Assembly (NCBI GenBank): GCA_030015575.1 | Contig: JASDDO010000024.1 | Location: 216,214,996-216,278,995, forward strand | DNA from: Agapanthus africanus | Lineage: Eukaryota > Streptophyta > Magnoliopsida > Asparagales > Amaryllidaceae | Reading direction: 5' to 3' | Length of the DNA stretch: 64,000 nt | In this document: positions 1 to 11,560 of the stretch, in pieces | Layout of the letters: each line of letters begins with the position of its first letter | Position numbering within the stretch: the first letter of the stretch is position 1 | Translations under genes and position numbers: made by a program | Notes under the pieces: generated by a model | Databases searched by the model: none | What the model was told of the DNA's origin: nothing | Seen by the model: only the letters and a program-made list of their open reading frames with translations

Positions 1-559
1 CCCCAGCTTTTCAGCGCAAGGAGTCTCCTCATCGTCCATGAACGAATGGGAAATCACATGACAGCTCGCCACGTATTCTTCAGATTCATCAGATGAACTT
101 TCTCCCTCATCTTCCTCTTGAAAGACGTGATTAAGGAACTCTTGGAATGTAATGGGAGTCCGTGCCTTCTGGTTGTATTCCTCCAGCGCGTCAATTTGTT
201 TTTGCAAGTCCGTGCGCTTGTCACCAGGCGTTACGGGCTTCTTTGATTTCTTTTTCTTCTTCTTCGAAGATTTTGACGGCTGGTTGCGAGTGCTTGAGCC
301 GCCACCATCGGTCTTTGGAGTTGGACGTGGCTTCAACATCCCTTCAATGACCTGCGGTTCCAACGGATTCTCCCATTTGATCGTTGGGCATGCCTAAAGG
401 TCGTTCAGCATTTTCTTTGTCTTAGCTGATAATACAACCTCCCAAGGAGCTTCTTCAACGACAGAGCATGTTTCCCCCGGCGTACTCATCCCCTTAGAGG
501 TGTGGGGCTGTGGGGGATTCACCTTCCAATTGTCAGATAACGCGAACTTGCCCTTTCGG

Positions 560-2998
560 TACTGGTCTTCAAGCCAATTTTTGAAGACGTAGCAATCTTC
601 GATCGGATGACCCAGTACTCGATGATAAGGACAGTAGTTGGGCTCATTAACATCATTTGGTTGCGACGGACGTTATGGATCCGGCAGATTTATGAGTCGG
701 TTGCGCAACGCCAGCTTGAATAACCTCCTCGTTTTATCTCGGGGAAAAGAATAAGAACGTCCTAGCCTCTCCTCAAGGGCTACGTACGGGCGCATATTAT
801 TTTGACGAACGACCGGCTTCGAGTTGCTCGGTTGTTGTTGAGCATTAGCGACAACGATCGCTTTTCCCTTCCCCTTGTCATTTCGGGAGTCCGGCTTCGG
901 AAGAGGGGGTTTATGGCCCATCTGATCCATTTGCGCTAGCTTTTCAATCAAGGCCTGGAAGGTAGTCGGCTTGAAAAACATCCTAAATTGCGAGATGGTT
1001 GCTTGCGGATCAAGGGTTCCCACAAACATACCCACCGCGGGAGCTTCTTCAATGCGCTGCTCGCACTTTGACCATAGGTTTCGCCACTGTATTGTATATT
1101 GGACCCATGTCTCGCCTGGCTTTACCCTGGCGTTAATCAGTGCCGTCGTCGGGGTACGTTCACTGGCGTTTGCAAAACGCTGAGTAAACAACAGCTTCAT
1201 CTCTGCGAAGGTCTTGATAGAGTCGTTCGGGAGCTCAGAGTACCACTCGAACGCCGTATCTGATAAACTTCTAACAAACTGGGGAAGCAACAGCTTGTCA
1301 TCACCGCCGGTGTTGCCACAGAGTGCCCTGAACTGAGCAACATGCTGGTGAGGATTGCCCATCCCCTTGTAGACATGGAACTTGGGAATTGTGTAACCGG
1401 GCGGGTACTTGATTTGATCTTACCAACTTGGATATGGCTGCCCTGTTTTTACGACCTGGCCAGCTGCTTCAGTCGCATGATGCACCCGTATTTGTTGGGC
1501 TATGTACTCGTCTAAGTCAGCTTTGGAGATTGTCTCCTCCTTAGCAGTTGACAGAGCTGGTGGAGGATTTGACGTCACTCCCCTATCGTCTTCAAGGACG
1601 ATCAGGGGATCTTCGGCCGGAGGATCTTGTTGGATCATCATCCCCACCATGTCTTGGAACAAGAGGCCCATACGCTTTATGTTGGCTGCTTATTCAGCAA
1701 CCTCTTTGTCCTTCTTTTCCAATATTCGACGAAGGAATTCGGCGTCAGTTTCTTGCTCCTGGCGTTCATCCGAGGACATTTCAGGGTTTTATTTTGGCCC
1801 AGTAAGTGCGGCCATAGCGTTCATCATCTCTTGGAGCTTCTGCTGCTGCTCCTGCGCTTTGGTCACTGATCGCGTAAGCGGTCGATGACCCGTAGATATG
1901 CGACTGTCTCCTTACCAGACGCCATGTAGACGGTATGAACTACAATGCCCCCTGACTTAGGGCGTTTGGGTTCACCACCTTTGATATTCGTCGTTGGTGT
2001 TGGGACTTTTTCTGGCCTTCTTCTCTTATGGGCCGTAGAAGTTGAGGGGGCCGTTGCTTTGGGCACCCAAGCGGTCATCGCCTTTCGTTGCTTGACCGGG
2101 GGATTTTCTTCTTGCCGACCTTTCGACTTTTTGTGTTGGCGAGAGAAATTAAGATCAATCACAGATTCTCGGACTCATCGCCATGTCTTGTAAATCCTGG
2201 AGGACAGCGATTGAGGAGGCTGCTCCGGCTTTTCTGCTTCCACAGCGGTCTCTACCGGTGTAGGAGATCTCTTGAGCACCACAGTTGGCGAGTTCCTGCG
2301 TACCCTATTCAGTAGCTCAAAGCTGTTCCCAGTTGAAACAACAGCATTAACTTCCACCGTTGGAGCTGGTGGAGCTATCCCGGAAGGGGAGTTGCCCCCA
2401 GTCTTCCTTATTCGGCGCCAGTGGCGTCGTCGGGCGCGACGAGTCGTCGGTATTGGTTCAGAGACAGAAACAGCCTCTTCTTGCCCCCTGTTCAGGTATG
2501 GGGCTATTGCCGGCGTTAGCCTATTGAAGACTGATGTCTTTTGAGCAGCAGGAGCAGGAGTGGGAGTTGGGACGGTCAGTCTTGTAAAGACCGATCTCTT
2601 AGTAGGAGAAGCCGCCTTGACGACTTCAGTAGTAGGTTTGGCTACTCCTTTTGAGGTAACCTTTCCGGGGACTGCAAGCTTCATTGCGGGTCCGCGAGAG
2701 TTTTGGCCCAATCTGGAGAAGACCGAGGCACCGGTGTTGGGCGACCCGTTGAGAGGGGCCGCAGTAACTGAAAGTCGATCGAAGACCGACTTCTTAGGAG
2801 CTCTTGTACGGGCACGGGGGTGCTAAAGCTTGTTGGCGGAAGCATAGTTCCGAAAAAAAACCCCGTGGTGGCTTGAGTAATCTGCTCCACGGGCATGGTG
2901 AACAAAGAGGCCGCTTGGGGCCCGTAGGTTATGCCCCCGGTTGAGGCCGGACGCGAACTGCAGCTGCAGTTGGAGCACTTCGAACAGGTAGGGGCCAT
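560..2998 (-). pseudogene. gag region of element A (fossil)
   Basis: The minus strand encodes a gag polyprotein region in pieces. It begins at 2998 with a CxxCxxCxC cluster (residues CSKCSNCSC), then SVFxRL repeats and an arginine-rich tract (RRARRRHWRR) between 2711 and 2175. A Retrotrans_gag core with FEWYSELPND and FAEMKLLFTQRF lies at 673-1362. A zinc-knuckle-like C-x2-H-x5-H-x4-C motif follows at about 590-650. These parts occur in the same order in B and D. In the family, gag forms the particle that packages element RNA in the cytoplasm. This copy is broken. Confidence 0.85.
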
Positions 2999-3124
2999 CG
3001 ATGCTTAATTTCTGTATCAGGAAAATGACCAAATCTTATTAACTTAAAATCCGAAGGCAACCATTAACAAACCGCGATTCATTCACGAAGACGACACACG
3101 AAGTGCGGAGTGGAAAGAGGAAAA

Positions 3125-3143
3125 GGTCCCACCATGCGTACCA
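3125..3143 (-). other. Primer-binding site of element A
   Basis: The minus strand reads TGGTACGCATGGTGGGACC, a two-base variant of the TGGCACGCCCGGTGGGACC site seen in D. It sits 5 bases (GATTC) inside the LTR end, as in B, D and X. The sequence should pair with the 3' end of a host tRNA to prime reverse transcription; I do not assign which tRNA. Confidence 0.8.
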
Positions 3144-3148
3144 GAATC

Positions 3149-5544
3149 TGTTCCCCTCCGAACGGTGATCGAGGCGCGAGGAGGTCTTGCCTGAGATTCG
3201 GGGCAGATGCTATATAGTTTTATCCGTCCACCTTTCCGAAGATGCCAAGTTGATTTATGCACCGTGTATCGGAGGTTTAGACGGATGCGGCCGGTGTAGC
3301 AGACTTTGTCAGATTCCCCCTCGCTTGAGGGGTTTTTTGATTGTGGGGACGTTCTTCCCTGCAGGCGCAATCCCCTGCAGTTAATTACGCTACCGCATCG
3401 CGGTAACAACTTTCTCCTTCTCCAGAATTTCACTTCGTGTCGTGTGTGTTTATTTTGTTTGTGATTGCCCGTGGATTGTATACGGAGACTAAGTGATGCC
3501 GTCGCCCGTAGGACGTGGATTAGTCCAAATCCGTATTTACTTAGATTTGGGTTTGGTGTTTTAGTTTAAGGATACGTTAGCCGTATTTGAGGCTAAAATC
3601 GACTTAAATGTTTGTTAAGGATACGTTAGTCTGATTTGAGACTAAGATCAACTTAACGGGATCGTTTAGATCCGACAAAAGAGCATTTAGGAGCTCTATT
3701 GTTTAGTTTAATAATGTTACGGTCAATAAGTAGTTTAAGGACGTTGCGGTCCATATTCCAGCTTAGGGACATGGTGGTCCATCGCCAGTTTAGGGACATG
3801 GTGGTCCATTGTTTAGTTTAAGGACGCTTAAGTCCGCGGGTTTAAGGATCCCACAATCCGTATTTTAGTTTAAGGACGGTTAAGTCCATGGGTTTAAGGA
3901 TCCCACAATCCGTATTGATGAGTGGTTTTCGGGACCCGTCACCTCTCTGACGTCGTTGAAGGATTACAACGATAAGAGTCAGAGGTGTTCGGAGATATAC
4001 CCTCGAACCGGATGTAAATTGATTTTTAAGAGAGCAGCTGTGCTCAGTCAATTTAATTTGAGGACTTACAGCCATGATTGGGCTAAGTCCAGTTAAAAAA
4101 TATTCAACGCTTTTATTTGTTTTTGGTCTATTAGACCTGTGCTAAGGCTATGCCCTGGTTTAAGTAATGCATTGCATTACTTTTTATTTTTATTTGGGCT
4201 CTGCCCATGAAGGATGCAGAGCATCAATTTTGTTTGGGTTCTGCCCATTTATAAATGATGCAGAGCATCAATTTTACTTGAGCTCTACCCATTTATAAAT
4301 GATGCAGAGCATCAATTTTACTTGGGCTCTGCCCATTTATTGCTTTGCAATTTATCTTGGCCTACTGGGTCTTTTTGATTTGGGCTTGGCCCTTTAATAA
4401 AAGAAATGCATTGCATTTGTCAGGCGCTTTGCGCTACTCAATGAGCGCAAGTGCTTGTGGTGATGACACGTGTCATGCAAGCGCAGTGCGCTGCGCCAGT
4501 GCGCTGCGCTTGCGCTACTTACATGTGGCGCGTTGTGGTGAGTTGCGCCAGTTTCAAAGAGCAAGACTCTATTTCAAAAGCGCATAGCGCAAATGTTCAG
4601 ATGCTGACACGTGGCGCTCTCTGGTGTCTTGCGCCAACCCAAGAGCGCAACAGTGCAGTTTTGCAAGTGCAAGGCATTATTAACTTGAGAATCTTTTAGA
4701 TTCCAGAACCAATGGCTCATAAAAGAAGTGCAAAGCACTTTTTGTTTTCTTGATCTAATTTAGATCAAAGAAAACAAGTTTCTCTTATTTTTCTTATTTC
4801 ACGGAACCAGAGGTTCATAAAATGTGCAAAGCACTATTTTTATTTCTTTTTTATTGAAAATCATTGATCTTGTTCTTAGATCAATGATCTATTAGAATAA
4901 ATTCTTCTATCTTAAAGGTTTTTACCTTTTCCTTCTTGAAATTCCTTCAGAGTTCTCTCTGTTTGAAGTTCTTGATTTTTCACAAAATATTTATGTCTTT
5001 GATTTAAGGTCTAGGGGCCTTTATATAGTGCCCATAAATTTGTTAAAAAGATCTTTCTTTGAGTGATTTGGGGAATTTTCCCCACCGTTGGATCTTTGAT
5101 CTAAGGGCTTCTGTTTTACAGAAGGCAATCTTCTTGTTTTAACAAGAACAGAAAAATCTTACTCGAATTTAATTCTGTTTGGCGCAAACGCCCCAGCGCG
5201 TGACACGTGTCAAGCAGCGCAAAGCGCAGCGCAACTGCGCTAGCGCATCTGCGCTGACACGTGCCGCGCAGCGCAGTGCTTACACAGCTCAAGCGTTGCT
5301 TGCTTTAATTTTGTTTTAAATAGAGCTTTGCTCCGATTGGACGCGCTGCCTTGGGCGCTGCGCTGATGTATCAGTTTTTGACACGTGGCGCGTTGCGCGC
5401 AGCGTAAAGGATCTGAAGCATTGCTTCATTTATTAAAGTTAAAATTTTCAAAGTAGAGCTTTGCTATGGTTGGGGGAATCAGAAGCGTTGCTTCCTTTCC
5501 CGCCTTGGAATTTGAACAGAGCCTTGCTCTGATTGGGGTAAACA
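3149..5544 (-). repeat. 5' LTR of element A
   Basis: On the minus strand this LTR starts TGTTTACC and ends GGGGAACA. The right boundary is inferred from the TG..CA rule and from the position of the TATA box; it is less sure than the left one, which adjoins the primer-binding site. The promoter-distal part (3149-4080) aligns with the LTRs of B and D, including the GTCCTTAA-type tandem repeats. The middle differs: it is packed with short palindromes such as GAGCTTTGCTC and GATCTAATTTAGATC and with CACGTG boxes. A roughly 45-bp tandem repeat holding GGGCTCTGCCCATTTATAA runs at about 4195-4340. No gene is seen. Confidence 0.75.
5021..5028 (-). promoter_or_regulatory. TATA box in LTR of element A
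   Basis: The minus strand reads CTATATAAAGG. It lies about 520 bases inside the inferred LTR start, close to the 510-640 base spacing in B and D. It is preceded by a GATCCAACGGTG block that also precedes the TATA box in B. Confidence 0.6.
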
Positions 5545-5920
5545 CCTCCGCCGTTAGAAAAAATTTCTAACGGGGCGCTGCCCCGCACCCCACAAGGGGG
5601 CTACTAGCCCCCTTAACCCCCAGCCCGCTATCCGGGTAGCGGGATCCCCATAAAAACTCTGCGGGTACCCGATATATCCAAAACCCCTTCAAAACACGCA
5701 CACTGCATATTGAGTTCGCATGAATAGTTAACCCGTCAATCAGAGGTTCTCTCGCTCCAAAGGCGAAGGGTAATTAACGGCAGCTTAGTTCGCGGCTGCC
5801 AGAGATTCGGATCCCCACAATCAATAAACCTCCGCCTACCCTAGGCAGGGGGAATCTGTAATACGCCTGACAAGCGCGCGCGTATTCCCATCTCAATGGG
5901 GTGACGAAAAACACCCTACA
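5545..5920 (+). repeat. LTR 3' end of Tat-like type X (left copy)
   Basis: This stretch ends GACGAAAAACACCCTACA and is clearly homologous, in opposite orientation, to the LTR at 40850. Shared blocks include the GTAATTAACGGCAG region, the CCTAGGCAGGGGGAATCTG region and the AATGGGGTGACG region. No primer-binding site follows, so it is the outer end of a 3' or solo LTR. Element A seems to have inserted into it at 5544/5545. Confidence 0.7.
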
Positions 5921-5942
5921 TGATTGATTCATCATTATCAAC

Positions 5943-7420
5943 CTATTCACCGACTTGGTTATTGAACACTTTTCCGGATCTCAACGTGATAATGGCATTC
6001 ACATTATGATATTGTGAGTGGCCAGGATTTGGTAAGGGTTGAGATGGAAGTTTCCCTTTATCTCTAGCACTCATTGCGGCATTTAATTGTGCAATTTGTG
6101 CTTCTATCGATTTTATACTCTTACCGTGTGAGGCGAAGTCCTTCTTCATGGTATCGATAGAAGACCTTATATCAGCCGACATTTGCATGGAATGTTTTAT
6201 AAACAAATCCAAGCTTCGTTCGAGTGAAGAGGAGTTTTCGGTACCGGACGTTTGGAAAGAATTATTATAAGGTGCAGAATTGTTGGCTGGATTTTGAAAA
6301 TTTTGTGGTTGAAAGGGGTGCTTATTTTGTGGTGGTTGTTGTAGCTGTGGAGGAACCCTTTGAAAGTTATTTTAGTTTGGAACCGTATTTTGAGTTTGGT
6401 GTTGATTCCAAGCAAAATTAGGATGATTCCTCCAACCTTCATTATATGTGGAAGAATAAGGATCGTTTCTAGGTCGCTGCTGAAAAGCAGCATTAGTGTG
6501 TTCTTGACCTTGAAACGGAGAATTCAAAGGACATTCTTCCGTCAGATGTGATGGATCGGAACATTATCCACATACGGTTTTAGGGAGCGTCACCTGGTTT
6601 AAGGAGGCTAATAAAAATTTGTTTTCCATAGCTTCGAGTTTCTTTTGTAATGCTGCCATTCGGCTTTTACTGCTATAGAAACATCAATTTGATGGATACC
6701 TCCCCTAGATGATGGTGGACTAATGCTTTCCCATTGCAAAATGTTTTCAGCAAAATCTTCCAAGAATTTGCAGGCTTCACCATCGTCTTTAGATATGAAA
6801 TTGCCTTGACACATGGTTTCAAGCATCTACTTTGTCCTTGGATTAATGCCCTCATATATAATTCGGCACAGATCCCATCTATGGATTTCGTGATAAGGAC
6901 ATTGGACCAGCAGATCCTTGAACCGTTCAAAGCATTTCCAAAATGGTTCATTGAGAAACTGGGTAAACTGGTTGATTTCACTCCTAACACGGGCGGTCTT
7001 ATGATTGGGATAAAATTTCTTAAGGAATGCTATAATGAATTCATCCCAATTGGAAATAGAGTGTGCGGTTGTGTTATAAAGCCATTTTTCGGCTAAATCG
7101 CACAAAGTAAACGCGAGAAGACGTAAACGCATAGCATCCACGGAAAGTTATGAAGTGCCCATCATAGCACATACGTTTTCGAATTTGGTGATAAAAACGT
7201 ATGCGTTTTCAAACTCTAGACCGTGAAATTTAGGCAAAAGATTGATAAAGTGTGGTTTGATTTCAAAATTATTCTCATTGGCTGGTGGAATTGAAAGACA
7301 AGTAGAAAGAGGACCACGTATAGGGTAGCATCTCTCTTGGAGAGATATACGCGGTAGATTCTGCGCACCTGCGGGTGGTGGCAGAGTGGTGTTATTAAAA
7401 TTTGATGGAGAACCGTCCAT
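5943..7420 (-). pseudogene. Athila-type gag region of element F (fossil)
   Basis: Reading frames at 7148-7420, 6827-7141, 6608-6990 and 5943-6493 (all minus) carry the Athila gag order. A proline-rich start (LPPPAGAQNLPRISLQ) and FHGLEFENAYVFITKFE come first. The gag core with LAEKWLYN and FLKKFYPNHKTA follows, and last a C-terminal coiled stretch ending ITLRSGKVF, a hallmark of Athila polyproteins. In the family this forms the particle. The copy is broken in several places. Confidence 0.8.
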
Positions 7421-7509
7421 CTCGGTGGATATTGTGGGTGGTGAGGAAAAAGAAGATGAAGAAATACTGACTTCGGAGTCGATAGAAAAAACACGGACAA
7501 GACGGGCAC

Positions 7510-8463
7510 TAGAATCCCGTGTCCATCCGAGTATGCACTAAGCGGGATTAGCGCAAGTGGCAGCGTATGTGTAAATTAAAAGAAAGGTTTTGTTTGTTTT
7601 TGAAAAAGACGGATTTAGACAAATCACAAAAATGCACAATCAACCCTAAATCTAAGGTCACCTAGGTCAAGTCAATAGACCGCTCCTAGACTTCCAGAAG
7701 ACAAATCGTAGGATCAATCCTCTATTAGCACTTTATCTCTCTTGTGGCCAGGTAGGTGCCAGCTAAGTAGGAGGTATCCGCTATGTAAATAGCGGGCCTA
7801 ATTAAGTAACCACTTTCCTTAGACACACTTGCCTAGACACCACAAAAGAAATGCGGATAAGCAATAGATTACCCACGACCTTCTTCTGTCCTAATTGAGC
7901 ACGACGGTTCTTAGAGTCACGGTCTAGATATTTTTAATTAATGAAGGGTAATGCGGATGCTAGTTTTGTGATTTGTGGGGCTTAGGAAGAGTAATGAAAT
8001 CCCCACCTAATCTGAATTTGGTCTTTGCCCCTTAATTTTCCGTATTACAATATGCACAAACAACCAATATCAAAACACGCAACAAAATTTTTTTAAGCGG
8101 CGATTTTTTTTTTTGCAAAGAATCCTGCAAAAAAATTGTTATTGAACTTTTGCAGAGGAGAGAGAAGAAGATAGGAAATATACCAGAGAAAGATGAAGCC
8201 AAGAATCGCTTATCCCACCGCAATTCCGCCGCGAAAATAGCCCTAATGCCGTGGTTCCGCGGCCAAGTTGAGTATTCATGAAAATATTTTTTTCTATACT
8301 TGCTTCACTTGCTCCTCTGGACTTGATGAAATGATCTAAATCTTTATCTTTCTGCTACAATAATTCCAGATTCCCTGGCAAAAAATTCACACACTAATCG
8401 TTAAGCACACGATGCGTTCTTGATTTATATTTTGATGGAATAATAATATTTCAACCCAAATAG
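7510..8463 (-). other. Untranslated leader of element F
   Basis: No gene is seen here. The segment 7617-7990 aligns with the leader of E at 36530-36960, for example the shared GTAATGAAATCCCCACC block and the GTGGCCAGGTA block, which supports its identity as an Athila leader. A CG-rich palindrome-like site lies at 8247-8264. The last five bases, AATAG at 8459-8463, are the left copy of the target duplication of E. Confidence 0.7.
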
Positions 8464-8975
8464 TGATTGATCTCAAAGCATAATTTATAACCGCAATCAA
8501 GAACGGCGTCGCTTGGTAGCTAGCCGGTGAGTACGGGTCGGTCCACAGGGATTTTGTGTATTCTCGATTTGTTCTAACGAGTTAATTCCGATTGTTGTCG
8601 GATTGATTAAATCTAAAAACTAAAGTTGATCTAAACTAGGATTAAAATTTTGCTGGGGTTCGCTTTAGGTTAAGTTTGGACTCAATATTCCTCACCGCTT
8701 TCTATGCCCTATTTAAGATCTATGAGGTGTTATGGTAATAATTAATAAAGGGGATTAGTACCATCGGGAAGAAACGATGTTTCTTCCTCTAGGTTCTTGT
8801 CCTTCCTTTCTTAATTCTTACCTTAACCTCCATGGAAAACACGCTCAACCGGTCGTTTATACTACGGTATCACCGCTACCTCGTGGGATAGGGTACCGTA
8901 GGGAGCGGTGTGTGCATGTATGCATGGAGTCCTATAAAAACGTGTGATGGGCAAGAAAGGGGTGAGAGATCTTCA
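8464..8975 (-). repeat. 3' LTR of element E, first piece
   Basis: It matches 37505-38020 closely, from TGATTGATCTCAAAG to GAGATCTTCA, where element B interrupts it. The last five bases (8971-8975, CTTCA) are the target duplication of B. Confidence 0.95.
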
Positions 8976-9482
8976 TGTTCCCTGATTAAAAAATCAGGCA
9001 AAAAGTTTCAGAGGAAGTATCGCGTGCACACACGTGATCAGTGGTCACGTGTTGGCACGTGATGGTAAAGCAGCGGCAAAGAACAGAGCAAAGAAGAGGA
9101 GCCTATTCGGAGGGGTCGCGTGCTCGCACGTGACCGGGGGTCGTGTGCTCGCACGTGACCAAAGGTCACGTGACTAGCTTTAAAATCCTTACTGTTTAAC
9201 AGAATTAAATTCTGAAAAAGATCATTTAAATATTTTCAAAATAGAGAAGAATTATGTAAAACCGTTGGATTAAGAATCCGAGGGTGATTAAATATCACCA
9301 ATTTATGGAAAAATCTTAGACAAGGAAATATTTCCCCCAAATCTCACCGAAAATAACAAATAGAATATCTTTGGATTTAAAATCCAACGGTGAATAAAAT
9401 TCATTGTGTGATCTAAAGGATCATATTAATCAATTAAAATCTTTCAATGAAAGATTTACAAAACAAATTGATTCTTTTCTTT

Positions 9483-9497
9483 CTCCTATAATAGGAG
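9483..9497 (+). promoter_or_regulatory. TATA box of 5' LTR of element B
   Basis: The sequence is CTCCTATAATAGGAG, about 510 bases into the LTR. The same place in the 3' LTR (29393-29407) reads CTCCTATAAATAAGA, and in D (48154-48169) CTCCTATAAATAGGAG. It is itself a small palindrome. Confidence 0.7.
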
Positions 9498-10916
9498 CCA
9501 AGAAGAGAAGAGGAGGGACCTTTTTTTGGGGGGAGAGAAAAACAGAGAGAGCCTTGGAATCTTAAAAATTTAGAGAGAAAAGAAAGAAGAATTTGATTCT
9601 CTACAACGAAAAAACCCTAGGTAAGAAAAAATGGGGTAAAGGCTTCAAAAAGAGAATTTAATTCTCAATCCAAGAGTTTAACTCTTATATAAAAAGAAAA
9701 GAACTTAGTTCTTTCTTTGGTGGAAGACCTGCAAAGTGCACATCTCCCCATAGGTTGAGAATTTAATTCTCATCGGGTCGAGATCCTGCCATGCAGATCT
9801 AAAACATAGAGGAGGAATTGAGTTTTGAGAATTTAATTCTCACAAAGTTATAGGAATTTAATTCCTCCAAGATAAAATTAGGGTTTAATCCTATCTGAGA
9901 ATTTAATTCTCCAAAATTATAGGAATTTAATTCCTTCAAAATGGACAGAACTAGGTTTTAACCCTAATTGAGAATTTGATTCTCTCAAACTTACAGGGAT
10001 TTGATTCCCCTTAAAATAAAATTAGGGTTTCACCCTATATCAGAACTTGTTTCTTTACATATATGAGAATCTAATTCCTACAAAAAGAAAATTAGGGTTT
10101 AACCCTACTTAAGAATATAATTCTTCGAAAATAGGAATTTAATTCCTCCAAAGTTATAGCTATGGTTTAATCTTAAAAAGACAAGCAGATCTTTAAACAG
10201 GAAAGAACCAGGGTCACGTGTCCCCACGTGACCCCTGTAAAAGATCCACAGAACAGAAGCTCTGGGCGCCCTCACATGTCACCACGTGACCCCTAATGAA
10301 TATTCTAATAAATCAAGGCATGAGCTCCCATTACGTGCCCACACGTGATGGCTGTGAGAATTAAAGGTGTTAAACACTTATCTGCAGAACAAAATGAAGG
10401 GGATATGGCCCCACTTTTTGATGCCATCACATGCTCCCACGTGATCCCCCCCTCTGTTAATGTTTAACACTAATCTAATAATTTTGTCGCCAGTGTTTAA
10501 AACTGTTATCTGTTAGTGTTTAACACTAATTTGAGAATCACAATTTTTAGTGTTTAACACTAATTTGATACTCTTATTTTCAGTATTCAACACTGTTGGT
10601 CTTTAGTGTTTAACACTAGCTTTAGCTCAATTGGCTAATTTTCTAGAGGCAAAGCCTCCCCTTCAATGGACCAACAGAGGACCAATATTCCAAACATGAT
10701 TGGACTTAGCCCAAGACGGCCATAAGTCCTCAATTCAGACTTAACTGAGCCAATGGGCTCATAATATAATTAATTGATCTTGGTTCCAAATTGGGCTACA
10801 AATCATTTAATCTACCTTGGTTCAAGGGTACATCTCTTCACTCCGTTGATATTTGTCATTGTAATTCCTCAACATCTTCAAGGAGGTGACGGGTCCCAAC
10901 AACCATACATTTCACG

Positions 10917-11560
10917 GACTGTGGGGTCCTTAAACTCATGGACTATGATGTCCTTAACCTTGACCGGGATGTCTTAAAACTAACAACGGACTGTGGGTTC
11001 CTTAAACTCATGGACTATGATGTCCTTAACCTTGACCGGGATGTCTTAAAACTAACAACGGACTGTGGGGTCTTTAAACTCATGGACTATGATGTCCTTA
11101 ACCTTGACCGGGATGTCTTAAAACTAACAACGGTCTGTGGGGTCTTTAAACTCATGGACTATGATGTCCTTAACCTTGACCGAGATGTCTTAAAACTAAT
11201 AACGGACTATAGGGTCCTTAAACTCATGGACTATGACGTCCTTAACCTTGACCGGGATGTCTTAAAACTAACAACGGACTGTGGGGTCCTTAAACTCATG
11301 GACTATGACGTCCTTAACCTTGACCGTGATGTATTAAAACTAACAACGGACTGTGGGGTCCATAAACTCATGGACTATGATGTCCTTAACCTTGACCGGA
11401 ATGTCTTAAAACTAACAACGGACTATGACGTCCTTAACCTTGACCGTGATGTCTTAAAACTAATGCCGGACTGTGGAGTCCTTAAATCCACGGACTATGA
11501 TGTCCTTAACCTTGACCGCAATGTCTTAAAACTAACATTGGACCGCAATGTCACAAAACT
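10917..11560 (+). repeat. 72-bp tandem array in 5' LTR of element B
   Basis: The unit recurs every 72 bp from about 10938 (starts at 10938, 11010, 11082, 11154, 11226, 11298, 11370). Each unit is three 24-bp sub-units of the form GACtrtGATGTCCTTAAaCT. Because 72 is divisible by three, the array is open in frame and yields a false repetitive protein (MDYDVLNLDRDVLKL repeats). Shorter versions lie in all related LTRs and in the internal part of B. Confidence 0.9.

Larger units (their letters stand above)
1..3148 (-). mobile_element. Element A, Tat-like Ty3/gypsy retrotransposon, internal part
   Basis: This is the gag half of a Ty3/gypsy element read on the minus strand; its pol half lies beyond the left edge. 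The order from right to left is LTR, primer-binding site, N-terminal gag region, gag core and zinc-knuckle module, matching elements B and D. The coding region is broken in several places and is treated as a fossil. It is assigned to the Tat lineage from the long LTRs and from likeness to B, which carries an antisense plant mobile domain gene; that assignment is inference. Age cannot be judged because only one LTR is in the window. Confidence 0.9.
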
